A program made the position numbers and the translations under genes. Below are positions 38,452 to 49,499 of a stretch of 64,000 bases of DNA, in pieces; position 1 is the first letter of the stretch; every line of letters starts with the position of its first letter. The stretch comes from CAVXTT01 sp963764685 (GTDB taxonomy: Bacteria; Bacteroidota; Ignavibacteria; Ignavibacteriales; Ignavibacteriaceae). The stretch spans positions 43,081 through 107,080 of the forward strand of contig CAVXTT010000027.1 in the NCBI GenBank assembly GCA_963764685.1. The letters run 5' to 3'. The notes under the pieces are model-generated. The model made no database searches, was not told the origin of the DNA, and saw only the letters and a list, made by a program, of their open reading frames with translations.

Positions 38452-39580
38452 TCAACCGGATGAAACTATCATATCGGGTTTAACTTTTAGCATACCTTCT
38501 ACAATTACTCTGTCTCCTTCTTTAACCCGGATTCAACTACCGTATTCTGACCAAACTTGAAGCTGTTTTAACAATTCTAAGCTGAACCTTGTTATTCTCA
38601 TCAACAACATAGACTGTATATTGTCCCTGGAGTTCAATAATTGATCTTGAAGGAATTACAAGTGCATTCTTTACGTTCCTCAACTACAGTTCGAACTTTT
38701 GCAAACTGTCCTGGTCTTAGCATTTTTTCCTTATTCGGGAAATGATGCTTCAAACTGAAGCGTACCTGTTGTCGGATCAATTTGTCTTTGGGCAAATACA
38801 ACAAATCCTTTATTGGATTATATACGGAACCATCAGAAGGACTAATTTCAAATTCTCTTTTCTTAGCCGGTTTAGAATTGTCCATTTCTGCAAGCTGCTT
38901 CATCAATGCCAGGTATTCCTGTTCGGAAATTGAAAATCGGACATGGATGGAATCAATACGCGAAATTGTATTAAGAATAATTGCGTTTGGGGGACGACCA
39001 ACAAAATCACCGACACGTGCAGCAGATATACCAATCAATCCGGTAATAGGAGCGTATACTGTTGCATAACCTAAATTTATCTTTGCTACATTTAAGAAGC
39101 GAGAGCTGCATCCAGTTCACCTTTTCTGTGCATTATACTTGGATATGGCAATTTCCAGATCACGCTTACTTACTGCACCGGCCTCTGCCAGAGGAGTATA
39201 TCGTTTAACATCCTCTTCCGCCTGAACAAGAAGTGTTCTGGCAGATGCAACTTGACCTTCAGCTTCTGCAACTTCTTCTTGAAGTTCAGTGGGATCAATT
39301 GTATAAAGAACAGTTCCCTTTCTTTACTTCACTTCCTTCTCTAAAGTTAATCCCTGCAAGCCATCCTGTTACTCTGGCCCTGATTTCAATATCAACAGCA
39401 CCGATTGTTTGCCCAACCCACTCGCGTGTAATCGGGACATCCTTTGCGATCACCTTTGCACCTTTCACTTCCAGAGGTTTCATCTCCCCTTCTTCCTTTT
39501 TGGCGCAGGATGAGAAAGAAAAACCAGTCCTGATATTAAAACCAGGAAGATAAAAACTGATTTTTTTTGAGGATTAACAT
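38452..39580 (-). pseudogene. RND periplasmic adaptor (AcrA/MexA type lipoprotein), multiple frameshifts
   Basis: ATG 39580 is preceded by AGAAGGAG, and the patched start has a lipoprotein signal (lipobox FLSSC). Recognisable pieces are VKGAKVIAKDVPITREWVG and VDIEIRARVTGWLAGINFRE (barrel-sandwich half), then GLIGISAARVGDFVG and SIHVRFSISEQEYLALMKQL. The end, VKPDMIVSSG with its TGA at 38452-38454, is 46 bp before the RND start. Order adaptor-pump-outer-membrane factor (39580 to 33755) is the classical tripartite operon. At least five frame changes occur in 1.1 kb. Confidence 0.83.
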
Positions 39581-39987
39581 TTTAACGACTCCTTCTAAGG
39601 TAAGATTTTATTCAAGTTCTAGTTTAATTTACGGTTAAATTATTCGATCATAAAGATGGTCAGAATAAGGATTAAAAATAACCGGGAAAATTGTAAACTG
39701 GTCTGGTAATACGAATTCAACCGATGCAAAATATCTTTAACTCAATCGGCCTAACAGCCTAAAAAATGAAATCAACTATGAGGCAATAAATCTACAAAGT
39801 ACATTAAATTCGGTCTACTGAAATGCAATCTATTTACAAATATAACATGATTTCTGTTGAATAAAAGGATAATTTCTTATTTCTTTCTTTACTATTTCGA
39901 ATTATTTCCTGTTGCCCCTGTAATGCGCGGATATCTTCACAAATCGGCCGACTTTAGTTATATATAAACGGTGGGCGAAAGTCCCCG

Positions 39988-40138
39988 GATAGATGGATAA
40001 ATGGATAGAATAGAGAATAGAGGGATTTAGGATAAATGGGATAATGGATAATGGATAATTAGGAGTAGATGTATGACAGAGATTAGCTGTCCAGTTATCC
40101 AGTTATCCATTTATCCGATCTCCATTTATCCATTCATC
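39988..40138. repeat. nested inverted repeat of 8-bp GGATAAAT-like words
   Basis: The outer arms 39988-40005 (GATAGATGGATAAATGGA) and 40121-40138 match as reverse complements with two mismatches. The inner arms 40030-40054 and 40091-40116 are also complementary and consist of tandem GATAATG/GTTATCCA words. The right arm overlaps the 3' end of the trans-sulfuration gene and would encode its last residues. The rest of 39581-39987 is AT-rich with nothing recognisable. Confidence 0.75.
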
Positions 40139-41278
40139 CAATCATTCATCGCTGCGGATTGTACATCTTCAATCAGATCTTCAATATCTTCGATGCCTAA
40201 TTGAAAAGCGGATAAGACTTTCGGTCAGGCCGAACTTTTCCTTTTCCTCCTTCGGCACTGATCCGTGTGTCATTGATGATGGATGACTGATCAGACTCTC
40301 TACTCCCCCCAGGCTTTCTCCTAAAGTAAATATCTTCACATTCTTTAATATCCGTTTCGCAAGCTCTACATCTCCGAAGTCTGCAGATATCATTCCCCCG
40401 AAGCCTCTCATCTGCTTCTTTGCCAACTCGTGCTGCGGATGATCAGGAAGCCCGGGATAATAAACTTGCCTGGCTATTCCGCTGCCTTTAAGCCAGGCTG
40501 CAAACTCCATTGCATTCTTATTATGCCTTTCCATTCTTACAGCTAATGTTTTTGTGGAACGGAGGATCAGCCAGCAGTCAAACGGAGAGGGTACGGCTCC
40601 TATTGCGTTCTGGATATATCTTAACCTCTGGTGTATTTTATCATCGCTGGTAAGAAGTATCCCGCCGATTACATCGCTGTGGCCGTTTATGTATTTCGTC
40701 TGACTGTGAAGAACAATGTCGCATCCGAGGACAAGAGGGTTCTGGAAGTAGGGACTCATAAATGTATTATCACATACAGATATAAGCTTATGCTGTTTAC
40801 AAAGCGCCGATACCCCTCTGATATCGGTTATATTGAGCATTGGATTAGTGGGGGTTTCTATCATCACTATCTTTGTCTCCGGCTTCAGTGCAGCTTCTAT
40901 ATTGGAAATATTGGTTGTATCTACCCAGGAGAATTGTAATGCATAGTCCTTCATTATGAGTTCAAAGAGCCTGTATGTTCCGCCGTAAACATTATTTGAA
41001 ACAATGATATGATCGCCTGCCTTAACAAGACTCATAAGTGCGTGTGTAGCTGCTAACCCTGAGCTGAATGCTATCCCGTGCTTTCCTTTCTCCAGGGCGG
41101 CTACATTTGCTTCGAGTGAAGCCCTTGTAAGATTATGTGTTCTTCCATATTCATAGCCCTTATTCTTTCCCAGCTCTTCCTGTGCGTAGGTGGAAGTCTG
41201 GTATATAGGTGTAATAACTGCACCGGTTACCGGATCAGGTATCTGTCCTGCGTGTATCGCATCTGTTGAAAAACCCAT
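40126..41278 (-). CDS. PLP-dependent trans-sulfuration enzyme (cystathionine gamma-lyase/synthase), one frameshift near the C-terminus
   Basis: The Cys/Met metabolism PLP enzyme fold: GYEYGRTHNLTRASLEANVA (phosphate loop Tyr/Arg), ETPTNPMLNITDI and the PLP lysine in LHSQTKYINGHSD, then a C-terminal domain with SLGGVESLISHPSSMTHGS. The open frame ends at 40181 with a nonfamily tail (RHRRY). Dropping one A in ATTAGGC restores GIEDIEDLIEDVQSA, the normal family end, and the frame then runs to a TAA at 40126. Next to cystathionine beta-synthase it probably acts as gamma-lyase (cystathionine to cysteine, 2-oxobutyrate and ammonia). Gamma-synthase or O-acylhomoserine activity cannot be excluded. 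Confidence 0.88.
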
Positions 41279-41322
41279 TAGAACTCCTCTTAAATTATTA
41301 ATATTGAAGAACCCGGTAATTC

Positions 41323-42686
41323 CTAAATAGAATGTTCAAGTATATCAAATCTTGTAACGATATCGATAATACGTCCGTATTCGGTTACAAGTACTGCAGG
41401 TGAATCGCTTAAGAATCTCTTTACTACAGAAAGCTCAGTTCTTTCATCCAGTGCGGGAAAACCGGGACCCATTATCTTCTCCACTTTCTCATCCATAAGG
41501 CCCGGGTTCTGCAGGAGATTTGCCATGAGCCTTGCTTCACGGAGACTTCCTACCGACTCCCCTTCCTCTATAACCGGTATTTGTGAATAACCCTTTTCAT
41601 TAATTACTTCGTAGGCAGTCCTGACAAGATCCTGCGGTTTAACATAGATAAGCTCTTTCGGCTTACCGTTCATTTTAGCTTCGGAGATATCCTGCAGAGT
41701 CCTTATTTCAGCAGGCATCAGTCTCTTTTCTCTTAGCCATTCCTCACTGTGGAATTTGGTAAGGTACCTTTCTCCCGTATCGCTTACAATGAATACCACA
41801 ATATCGTTTTCACCAAGTTCAGGAGCTATCTGCATAACTCCGGCAAGTATAGTTCCGGTACTTCCGCCGCAGAATATACCTTCTTCTCTTGTAAGAAGGC
41901 GTGCATAATAAAAACTGTCCCTGTCGGATATATTAAGGATCCTGTCAATATACTGAAAGTGAACATTGGCGGGCAGACAATCCTGTCCTATCCCCTCGAC
42001 TAGATACGGAACACCTTCTGTAAGTTTTCCTGTCTCTTTATATTCCTTGAAGATTGAGCCTGCTGGGTCTGCCCCGATTATCTGAATATTATTGTTCTTC
42101 TCCTTAAGGTATCTGCCAACGCCGCTTATAGTGCCTCCTGTGCCTATGCCCGATACGAAGTGAGTTATCTTGCCATCCGTATCGTTCCAGATCTCGGGAC
42201 CGGTAGTTTGATAGTGTGCTTCAGGATTTGCCGGATTGGAATACTGGTACATAAAGATTGAGTTGGGGGTATCCTTTGCAATCTGCCGTGCTACATTAAC
42301 ATAGTAATCACGGCTGTCGTGCTTTTCTGCATTGGATACAACAAGTACATCAGCACCCAGCGCCTTAAGGTAATTTATCTTTTCGGAGCTTACCTTATCT
42401 GTAACTACGAATACGCAATTGTACCCTTTAACTGCACAGGCAAGTGCAAGACCGATACCGGTATTACCGCTTGTAGCTTCTATTATAGTTCCGCCCGGTT
42501 TAGTATCCCGGTTCTTCTCTCGGCAGTTTCGACCATTGAAATACCGATGCGGTCTTTTACACTCCCCCCGGGGTTAGTTGATTCCAGCTTTGCAAATATC
42601 TGCGGCTTTAATCCTTTGTTTATCTTATTCAGCCTCACCAGAGGTGTATTTCCAATTGCATCAATGATGTCTTTTTTAAATTTCAT
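41323..42686 (-). CDS. cystathionine beta-synthase with two CBS domains, one frameshift
   Basis: The N-terminus (MKFKKDIIDAIGNTPLVRLN) and the PLP lysine motif NPGGSVKDRIG (about 38-48) are in one frame, which breaks near 42500. The rest is open from there to 41323: FVSGIGTGGTISGVGRYLKE, GIGQDCLPANVHF, EGIFCGGSTGTI, then two CBS domains from about residue 330 (ELIYVKPQDLVRTAYEVI, VTRFDILEHS). It condenses serine (or O-acetylserine) with homocysteine. CBS domains usually sense adenosyl ligands. With the gamma-lyase 44 bp downstream it makes a reverse trans-sulfuration pair. Confidence 0.88.
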
Positions 42687-42782
42687 TATTTTCCTGCAAT
42701 TAAGTAAAAGCGGACCTTAGTTCTAAAAAGACGAAGAAATGGTACTGAAGATTGAGGTGAATCTTACCTGATTAAATATAAT

Positions 42783-43675
42783 CTATATTGAAGAAAAATT
42801 AAACCCGCGCAGAAATTCAGGTGTCCCCATTCTCTTTTTTCCTTCAAGCTGGAGTTCAAGGATTTGGAGAGCTTCCCCACCGCATCCTACAATAAGGTCT
42901 CCGTTTTTTGAGAATATTACCCGGGCGGAAGGTGTTCATTAATAGGCGGCTCGGTATACCTTAATTGTCTTACCGCCGTAATCAAAGTAAGCTCCGGGGT
43001 GGGGAGAAAGCCCTCTTATTAGATTATGCACAGCATCAGCAGGCATATTCCAGTCGATCAGGGATGTTTCCCTTGTAATTTTGGGAGCAGGAGTAGCAGG
43101 TTATTCTGATGTTTTAATGTATAGTTTCCCTGTTCGATCAGATTAATTGTTTTAATCACGAGGTCTGCCCCTGTCTTAGTTTATCGTGCAGCGTTCCGAA
43201 GTCGTCCTGCTCATCTATTGGAATAGTTTCCTGCAGGTAGATATTCCCCGTATCAACTTTCTGCTCGATCTTAAAGGTGGTTACTCCAGTTTCCTTTTCC
43301 CCGTTTATAAGCGCCCATTGAATGGAGCAGCGCCTCTGTATTTAGGAAGCAGGGAAGCGTGAAGATTAAAGGAGCCATATTTTGGAATGGTAAAGACCTC
43401 AGGGGGAAGTATTCTGAAGGCAACCACTACGTACAGATCAGCATTTAATTTTTCACCTGATTAATAAATTCAGGGTCTTTGAGTTTAACGGGCTGGAGGA
43501 TAGGAAGATTATTTTTTAAGGAAAATTCTTTAAAAGGAGTGAAGGTAAGCTGCTGTCCTCTACCCCTTTCCTTATCGGGGGCAGTAACAACTGCTGAGAT
43601 TTTATGTTTACTGTTTAGAATGGCATTCAGGGAGGGGATGGAGAATTCCGGCGTCCCCATAAAGATGATATTCAT
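42783..43675 (-). pseudogene. fmt: methionyl-tRNA formyltransferase, multiple frameshifts
   Basis: The first 76 residues are clean (MNIIFMGTPEFSIPSLNAIL, then TAPDKERGRGQQLTFTPFKE). In other frames follow FRILPPEVFTIPKYGSFNLH, SLLPKYRGAAPFNGALINGE and TGVTTFKIEQKVDTGNIYLQ, the conserved formyl-transfer core, and at the end a C-terminal domain with LQILELQLEGKKRMGTPEFL. At least four frame changes occur in 893 bp. Length and order match a normal 300-residue enzyme that formylates initiator Met-tRNA. It lies 8 bp after def, the usual def-fmt pair, with a good ribosome site (AGAAGGAC). Confidence 0.85.
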
Positions 43676-43683
43676 CTGTCCTT

Positions 43684-44243
43684 CTACATTGCAGGTTCTT
43701 TACGGGTAACAGGGTAGTCGACTTCAATATCCCTTGCCTTAATCTTATTCAGGCATCTCCTTAAAGCTTTTTCTTTCTGTATCGGAGAGACGGTCGATGA
43801 GGAGCACTCCTTTAAGATGATCATATTCGTGCTGCATTACCCTCGCGAGGAATTTATCTGCTTCCATTTCGTGTTCCTTAAGCTCGGTGTCCTGGTAGGT
43901 TATGACGATCTTTTCGGGTCTTTCTATGTCTGCCCTGAGATTCAGGGAGACTCAGGCACCCTTCTTCAATTACTTCAGTTTCTTCCGACCTTTTTACAAT
44001 CTTAGGATTAATAAGCACTAATGGTTTTATATGTTCCAACCCTTCAACCGGTGATACATCAATTACAATTATTGATTTATCCGAACCTACCTGGTTGGCT
44101 GCAAGCCCTATCCCATTGGCGTTCCTCATTGTATCAAACATATCCCTTATGAGCTGTATTATATCATCGTTGATCTCTGTAACTCTTCTGGTTTTTTTCC
44201 TTAAAATTGAATCGCCGTATACAGTTATCGGGCGAAGACTCAT
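43684..44243 (-). pseudogene. def: peptide deformylase, frameshifted
   Basis: The ATG at 44243 (MSLRPITVYGDSILRKK) is chosen over 44267 because AAAGGA lies just upstream. All three metal motifs are present: GIGLAANQVG, EEGCLSLPE (Cys ligand) and MQHEYDHLKG (two His ligands). The frame breaks after the second motif (near 43945) and again near 43755; the end reads LNKIKARDIEVDYPVTR. The enzyme removes the formyl group from nascent proteins. A single functional copy would be essential with fmt, so consensus error is likely. Confidence 0.85.
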
Positions 44244-44358
44244 TCTATGTCCTTTTTCTTGTTTCAAAATATTTTAAAAATAAGTATATCTGTATCTATA
44301 ATAAAGTTAAGATTTATGCCCATAAATCCTTATTTAACGAGTAATTTACCATTTTTCA

Positions 44359-45296
44359 TCAAAGCTGGCCATCCATATAAACTGTAGGCTTTTTTACAAC
44401 ACCGTCAAGATGAATAGGTACATCAACTTTCCCCCCCATTGAAAGATTATTACCAAGGGCAATGTGAATTGTTCCCATTACTTTTTCATCCTCGAGCAGT
44501 ACACCGCTCAGCTTTGCACTGTCATTCGTACCTATGCCGAATTCAGCTATATTTCTTGCTTCTTTACCAACTTCGTCAAGCTGCTTGTTGAGCTTTTTCG
44601 CAAGGGAGCCTCCTGTTATTTTAACTGCATAACCATCATTGACCTCTATCCTGATGTTTGCATTTTTTATCAGACCGAGTCCTGCCATTGATCCATCTAC
44701 AATGAATACCCCGTTTGATGTCCCTTCCAGAGGTGCAAGGAATGCTTCGCCTGTAGGAAGGTTTCCGCTTTCCCCTTTTGCATGGAATAAGCCTTTACTG
44801 GCGTAGGCAGCTCTTCCGGTTATTTCAAAAGCTTATATCTGTGCCCAAAGCAGTGGTAACACGGATAGATTTTCCGGTTTCCAGGATCTGCGTTAAGTTT
44901 TACCGTCAGTTTCGATATTTTGTTGTAGTCCGCGTTCATTCCTCTTATCATTACCTCTTTGGTTATACCGGGGAAAGTAGCAACCCGTACTCCCTTTGCA
45001 GAGGCCGCTCTTCTTGCACTGGTATGGGTCAGTGATTTGGAGGTAGGTATGAGTACAACATCAAACTTTTGCATCAGTTCGGCAACCTCCGGTGAAGGCT
45101 CCTCACCGTTTATTTTGCCGGGTTTCATTTCCAACCATCAGAGCTTCATATCCAGTCTTACTGCATTGTCAAATAACGATAGCCCTATCTCTCTTTTAGG
45201 CTCATCGGTTATTACCAGGATCTTCTCGTTCTTCTTTACCCCCATGCAGGTTTTTATTGCGATAGCAGATGCGGAATCTAATTTGGATAATTTCAT
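44359..45296 (-). pseudogene. M29-type aminopeptidase (AmpS/aminopeptidase T-like), frameshifted
   Basis: Patched, this gives about 312 codons from ATG 45296 (AAAGGA upstream): MKLSKLDSASAIAIKTCMGV, then PSPEVAELMQKFDVVLIPTS, SLTHTSARRAASAKGVRVAT, FPGITKEVMIRGMNADYNKI and the C-terminal metal region EFGIGTNDSAKLSG.LLEDEK, GTIHIALGNN and PIHLDGVVKKP. These match the COG2309-style aminopeptidases, cobalt/zinc enzymes that trim peptides in the cytoplasm. Frame changes lie near 45132, 44830 and about 44700. It is followed by def at 115 bp. Confidence 0.8.
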
Positions 45297-45464
45297 ATTT
45301 GATTTCCTTTAAATGTTAAAGAGGGAATCCTATATTTAGTTGTAATCACCGCATTAAAGCCCCCGCTTCAATGAAGTTGGTTACCGGCTCACCGGATGTT
45401 CGGTAGTATGGAAGTGGAGAATCGTCATGCTTGCTTTATGTTACCATATTTCATAACAGTAAAG

Positions 45465-46112
45465 CTATAATTCCTCCAGACTCACGTACTGGTCGATTAT
45501 CCCCAGGATAAAACCCGGTCCCACAGAGTAGCCGATATCAGTATCGCTGCTGTAGCTGTCTACCTTTGTACTGCATCGGGAAATTTCTCTGTGTGTATTC
45601 AAAATCGATAATTTGCTAAAAAGAACTGCCGCATCTATTACCTTCCAGCTCAAGACCCGGCCACTGGAGTACCCAGATCGAAGCCTAATCCCCAGCTTTT
45701 CATTTTGACATTCGAACTGCGCATTGGAGGTTCCGGAATCAGCCCTGAACGACAGAGCTGTTAGTCTCGGTAAGGTAAGCTGGTAATAGCCCCTTTGCCG
45801 TAATGATTAGGCCTTCCAGGTTAGCCCTGTAAACATTTAGCCCTATCCTGAATCCACGCCTTGCTGAATGAGCACATAGGTGATTGGATAGTGAATCGGT
45901 CTCTTACTGTATTATAGCTTACTATGTAATTATTTAGTCCGGTGGGTTTATAATTCTGGTAGCTGTATCCCCCATAGCCTCCTACAAGACCAAGACAGCC
46001 GAAGCCGAATGACTGTGCGTTCGCTTCAGGAGCCAGGCCTTGAAAGTCCAAACAGCAGAAAATGTCACGATCAGAGGATTGGAAATATTTTAAGCAGAAA
46101 CCTCAGAACCAT
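45465..46112 (-). pseudogene. degraded or frameshifted small outer-membrane beta-barrel-like gene
   Basis: Starting at ATG 46112 (MVLRFLLKIFP, signal-peptide-like), patched frames give a Gly/Tyr-rich strand (QSFGFGCLGLVGGYGGYSYQ), NNYIVSYN, MKSWGLGFDLGTPVA, VIDAAVLFSKLSI and SVGPGFILGIIDQYVSLEEL. That is the style of small outer-membrane beta-barrels. At least five frame changes in 650 bp, so no reliable protein can be written. No family is assigned. It lies between the aminopeptidase and the MFS transporter. Confidence 0.4.
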
Positions 46113-46168
46113 AATATTTATAACTTAGCTGATAAATGCTAAAAAAAGAATATCGGAGGTTTTCAACC

Positions 46169-47513
46169 TTACTTGTTTATGCCTTTCTCCAGTCCGTGCC
46201 CTCCTGGTCCTGTCTCACTCTTCATTAGAAGGTAAGCGAACATAAATCCAAGAAAGCCGAGGATTGAGAATATCCACATCCCGGGTGTATAACCTGATGG
46301 ATTTGCTGCACTTGCACCATAAAGATCATTCGAGAAACCGATTAGAAGATTGAAGCCGAACAAGCCGATATTCTGGATCATGGTCATTAAACCGTAGCCC
46401 GTCCCGAGTCTTTTTTCCTCAACAACAATAGCTACTGCAGGCCACATTCGGCAGGCACGGGGAAAAAGCAATTCCCATCATACCCATCGGTAGGAGCAGA
46501 TAAACAGGAATGGCGGCGTGAATATCAAAAAAATCAAAGTTGATATTAAGAAAATCTCCGGATGTAAGTAAATCAGGTCTTCCGAATTTATATGCCATCA
46601 TAAGATAGACAGGAATGATGAGCGCAGATCCAAACATCATCAGGAGAGACCGCTTCCCTATTTATATTGCAAGGAGCCCAAACAACGGGGTAAAGATCAT
46701 CGCAGCAAGTGTTAACATACTTGATAAATTACCCCCCACTTCACGCGTTGTACCATGCGCGTCCTGGAAAAACAAAATAGCGAATGTCTGGAAAGGAAAC
46801 ATTGCAGAATAAAAAGTAGCGCACAGCGCAGTGATGAACCAGAAGGATTTCCCGAACCTTAATGCCTCCCTTAAGATTACTTTATCCTGTGATCCTTCTC
46901 TTGGAAGGGTAAATTTATTTGAAGCATAACGATCGACAGCATAATAGATAAGTATGCAGATTACAGCTAGGATACCGGCAGCAACGGTAATCCACAGCGG
47001 CGACTGCCAGTAATCATAAAGCTGTCTGCCCCAGGTCGGGGAATTTAATGCAAGGAAAGAGCCAAGACGTGCAATTGTTAAATTAAGCCCGAAAGCAAAG
47101 GACAGCTCTTTTCCTTTAAACCACCTCGCAATAATTGTAGTTATCGCCACTATCATTGATTCGGCACCAAGACCGAAGATCAACCTGCCGGAAGCCATTA
47201 GGAACAGGTCGCCTTTTAGAGCAGTAACTGCTGCACCTATCATTATCAGTATGGTAAAGATGAGAACGGATTTCCTTGTCCCGATCCTGTCGATTATAAA
47301 TCCGCCTACTAATACCATTATGATATTAGGGAAGCTGTAAATTCCCTGGAGCAGTCCTATGTCAGAATCAGAGAAATGAAGCTGCTTAACGAGAAGATCT
47401 GCCAGAGGACTTATACTATCATATATATAGTAATTGCCGAACATAGCGAGACTGATAAAAACAAGAACTGTCCACCTGAAGAAAGGGGTTGGAGGTGTCT
47501 TTGTATTCTGCAT
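46169..47513 (-). pseudogene. MFSD1-like major facilitator transporter, two frameshifts
   Basis: Twelve-helix MFS protein, about 445 codons once joined. The first 283 residues (47513-46662) are intact and unusually close in motif to animal MFSD1: a GGFIIDRIGTR loop, GRLIFGLGAESM and WFKGKELSFAFGLNLTIARLGS. The frame shifts near 46665 and near 46445 and then reaches EKRLGTGYGLMTMIQNIGLF and a C-terminal end at 46169. MFSD1 has been described as a dipeptide uniporter, and the neighbouring gene encodes a dipeptidase, so dipeptide uptake is a reasonable inference. Confidence 0.8.
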
Positions 47514-47535
47514 ATTATTTTACTTTAAATAATAA

Positions 47536-47560
47536 ATGCGGACCCTTTTAGGATCCGCAT
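47536..47560 (-). terminator. Rho-independent terminator of pepD
   Basis: ATGCGGACCC and GGATCCGCAT pair over nine of ten positions around TTTTA; the minus strand continues TTTATTATTT. It separates pepD from the MFS gene. Confidence 0.8.
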
Positions 47561-47568
47561 CATAAATG

Positions 47569-49036
47569 TTATTTATTATTCTTAGGAATATTAGCGAGAG
47601 TATTTGTCAGGAGATCATAGAAGTGGGGAACGGTATCAATCTTTAAACGCTCGTCAGGTGAATGAACTCCAAACATTGTGGGACCGAAGGATATCATATC
47701 CATTACCGGGTATTTTTCGTTTATAATGCCGCATTCAAGACCAGCGTGAATAGCCTTCACTTCAGGATCCTTGCTAAACAGCTTCTTGTAAGTGGATTTC
47801 ATCAGCTTCAGTACCTCAGAGTTAACATTAGGTTTCCATCCCGGGTATCCGTCACCGTAGCTGATCTCCGCACCGGCAAGTTTGAATACCGCGGTAACCA
47901 TATTAACGATATCCTCATTCTCTGAAGCAACAGAGCTTCTCTGACTTGTTACAATCTTAAATGCATTTCCTTCGGTGAGAATAACTGCAAGGTTAGTTGA
48001 TGTTTCAACAAGACCCGCTATATCAGGCGACATTGTAATAACGCCGTGGGGAATTGCATACAGCGTATTCAATACACGTTTTTGTGTATCAAGATCGATA
48101 ACCTTTGCAGGAAGCATCAATTGTCTCAAGTGAAACAGAAAGATTCGGCTCATTTGTAGCAAGTTCAGCTTTTACAGTTTTGTTATATTCCTGGGCAATA
48201 GAAAGAAAATCTTTCTCCTTATTCTTAGGAATTGTAACCATGGCAAATGCTTCACGAGGAATAGCATTATGTTTATTACCCCCTTCGATCTTTGCAATCC
48301 TCAGATTGAATTTATCCGAAGCCTTCCATAATAGTCTGTTCAGTATCTTTACTGCATTTCCGCGTCCAGTGTGTATTTCAAGACCTGAGTGACCTCCCTG
48401 CAGTCCTGCTACCTTTATTTCATAAGCAGCTGAATCTGCAGGAACATTCTCCTGCTTGAAGTTAAACTTTGCTGTTGTATCTTTCCCTCCCGAGCAGCCG
48501 ATATACAAAGAATCTTCTTCTTCAGAATCCAGGTTCAGGAGTATATCAGCCTTAAGCCAGCCGGGCTTTAAACTTGATGCACCGGTAAGTCCTGTTTCCT
48601 CATCAAGCGTAAAAAGGAATTCCAGCGGTCCGTGCTCAATGTCCTTTGATTCCATTACTGCAAGCGATGCCGCAACTCCAATACCATTATCAGCACCGAG
48701 AGTAGTTCCTTTTGCTTTTACCCACTCGCCGTCGATATAGGGCTGGATGGGATCATTATCGAAATCGTGCTCAACATCCCTGTTCTTTTCTGCAACCATA
48801 TCAATATGCGTCTGAAGAACTACAGTTTTAAGGTTTTCTTTTCCTTTGGTTGCGGGTTTTCTTACAAGTACATTTCCAAACTCGTCACGTTCGGTCTGCA
48901 GACCTAATCTTTTACCGACAGATACTATATACTGAGCTATCTTCTCTTCCTTTTTTGAAGGTCTCGGGTGTTTACATATTTCTTCGAAGTGTTTCCATAC
49001 TAATTCAGGTTTCAGATGACCTAATACTGAGCCCAT
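47569..49036 (-). CDS. pepD: aminoacyl-histidine dipeptidase (Xaa-His dipeptidase, M20 family), one frameshift
   Basis: The PepD/PepV-type cytoplasmic dipeptidase. VVLQTHIDMVAEKN (first metal His-x-Asp), GADNGIGVAASLAVM (bridging Asp), LFTLDEETGLTGA (catalytic Glu pair) and GLQGGHSGLEIHTGRGN are in the first frame. The frame slips once near 48105-48115 (GATGCTTCC); the C-terminal frame holds LPAKVIDLDTQKRVLN and AIHAGLECGIINEKYPVMDM with the last metal ligands. The joined length, about 488, is normal. Start ATG 49036 follows AGGAAAAATT. It stands with the MFSD1-like transporter, an M29 aminopeptidase and an OPT transporter in a peptide-use neighbourhood. Confidence 0.88.
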
Positions 49037-49050
49037 AATTTTTCCTTTCT

Positions 49051-49404
49051 TTAGATTTCTTTAAACTTTATGAAATTATAAGTATAAAGCTGGGTTAAAA
49101 ACTTAGTAAGCCGTTCATTTACCGGCTGTATTTTCTCTCCGAACTTCTGTAAAAGCGTTTCGGAGATTCTTTGAACATTTTTTTCTCCATCTATCTCAAG
49201 CCAAACCTGTGAGCCGAACTCATCAAGCTTTGCTTTTACAAACGGAGACTTAAGACGCGGGGAAAGATATTTGATAAGATACTTATTAGTAAAGCGTGGA
49301 ACAAGAACAGAAACAAACCCGTTATTTTCAATCTCGTGTGTGTAATGCCTTACGGGAATTATTTCGAGATAATTCTTCTCCTCGACTGTTTTCTTCTTGA
49401 ACAA
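49051..49404 (-). CDS. PqqD-family (RRE-like) protein
   Basis: 117 residues, winged-helix PqqD-type fold: YLEIIPVRHYTHEIENNGFVSV with the central GSQVWLEIDGEKNVQRISETL (strand-helix core) and a C-terminal helix LTKFLTQLYTYNFIKF. In peptide-modification pathways such domains hold a precursor peptide for a radical SAM or other enzyme. No such enzyme or precursor is nearby, and stand-alone copies are common in this phylum with no known role. Start is TTG at 49404 with GGAG a few bases upstream. It is 14 bp before pepD and probably cotranscribed. Confidence 0.8.
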   Translation of the reverse strand: MFKKKTVEEKNYLEIIPVRHYTHEIENNGFVSVLVPRFTNKYLIKYLSPRLKSPFVKAKLDEFGSQVWLEIDGEKNVQRISETLLQKFGEKIQPVNERLTKFLTQLYTYNFIKFKEI

Positions 49405-49443
49405 ATTACTCCAAATAACATTTTATGCGAACCTGAAAATAAG

Positions 49444-49473
49444 AAATGGCAGACTTAAAATCATCTGCCATTT
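49444..49473 (-). terminator. Rho-independent terminator of the propeller gene
   Basis: AAATGGCAGA and TCTGCCATTT are perfect 10-bp arms around a 10-nt loop; the minus strand continues CTTATTTTC. It lies 27 bp past the inferred stop of the frameshifted propeller protein. Confidence 0.8.
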
Positions 49474-49499
49474 GTAGATTTTTTGGAATCTAAAAGTTA

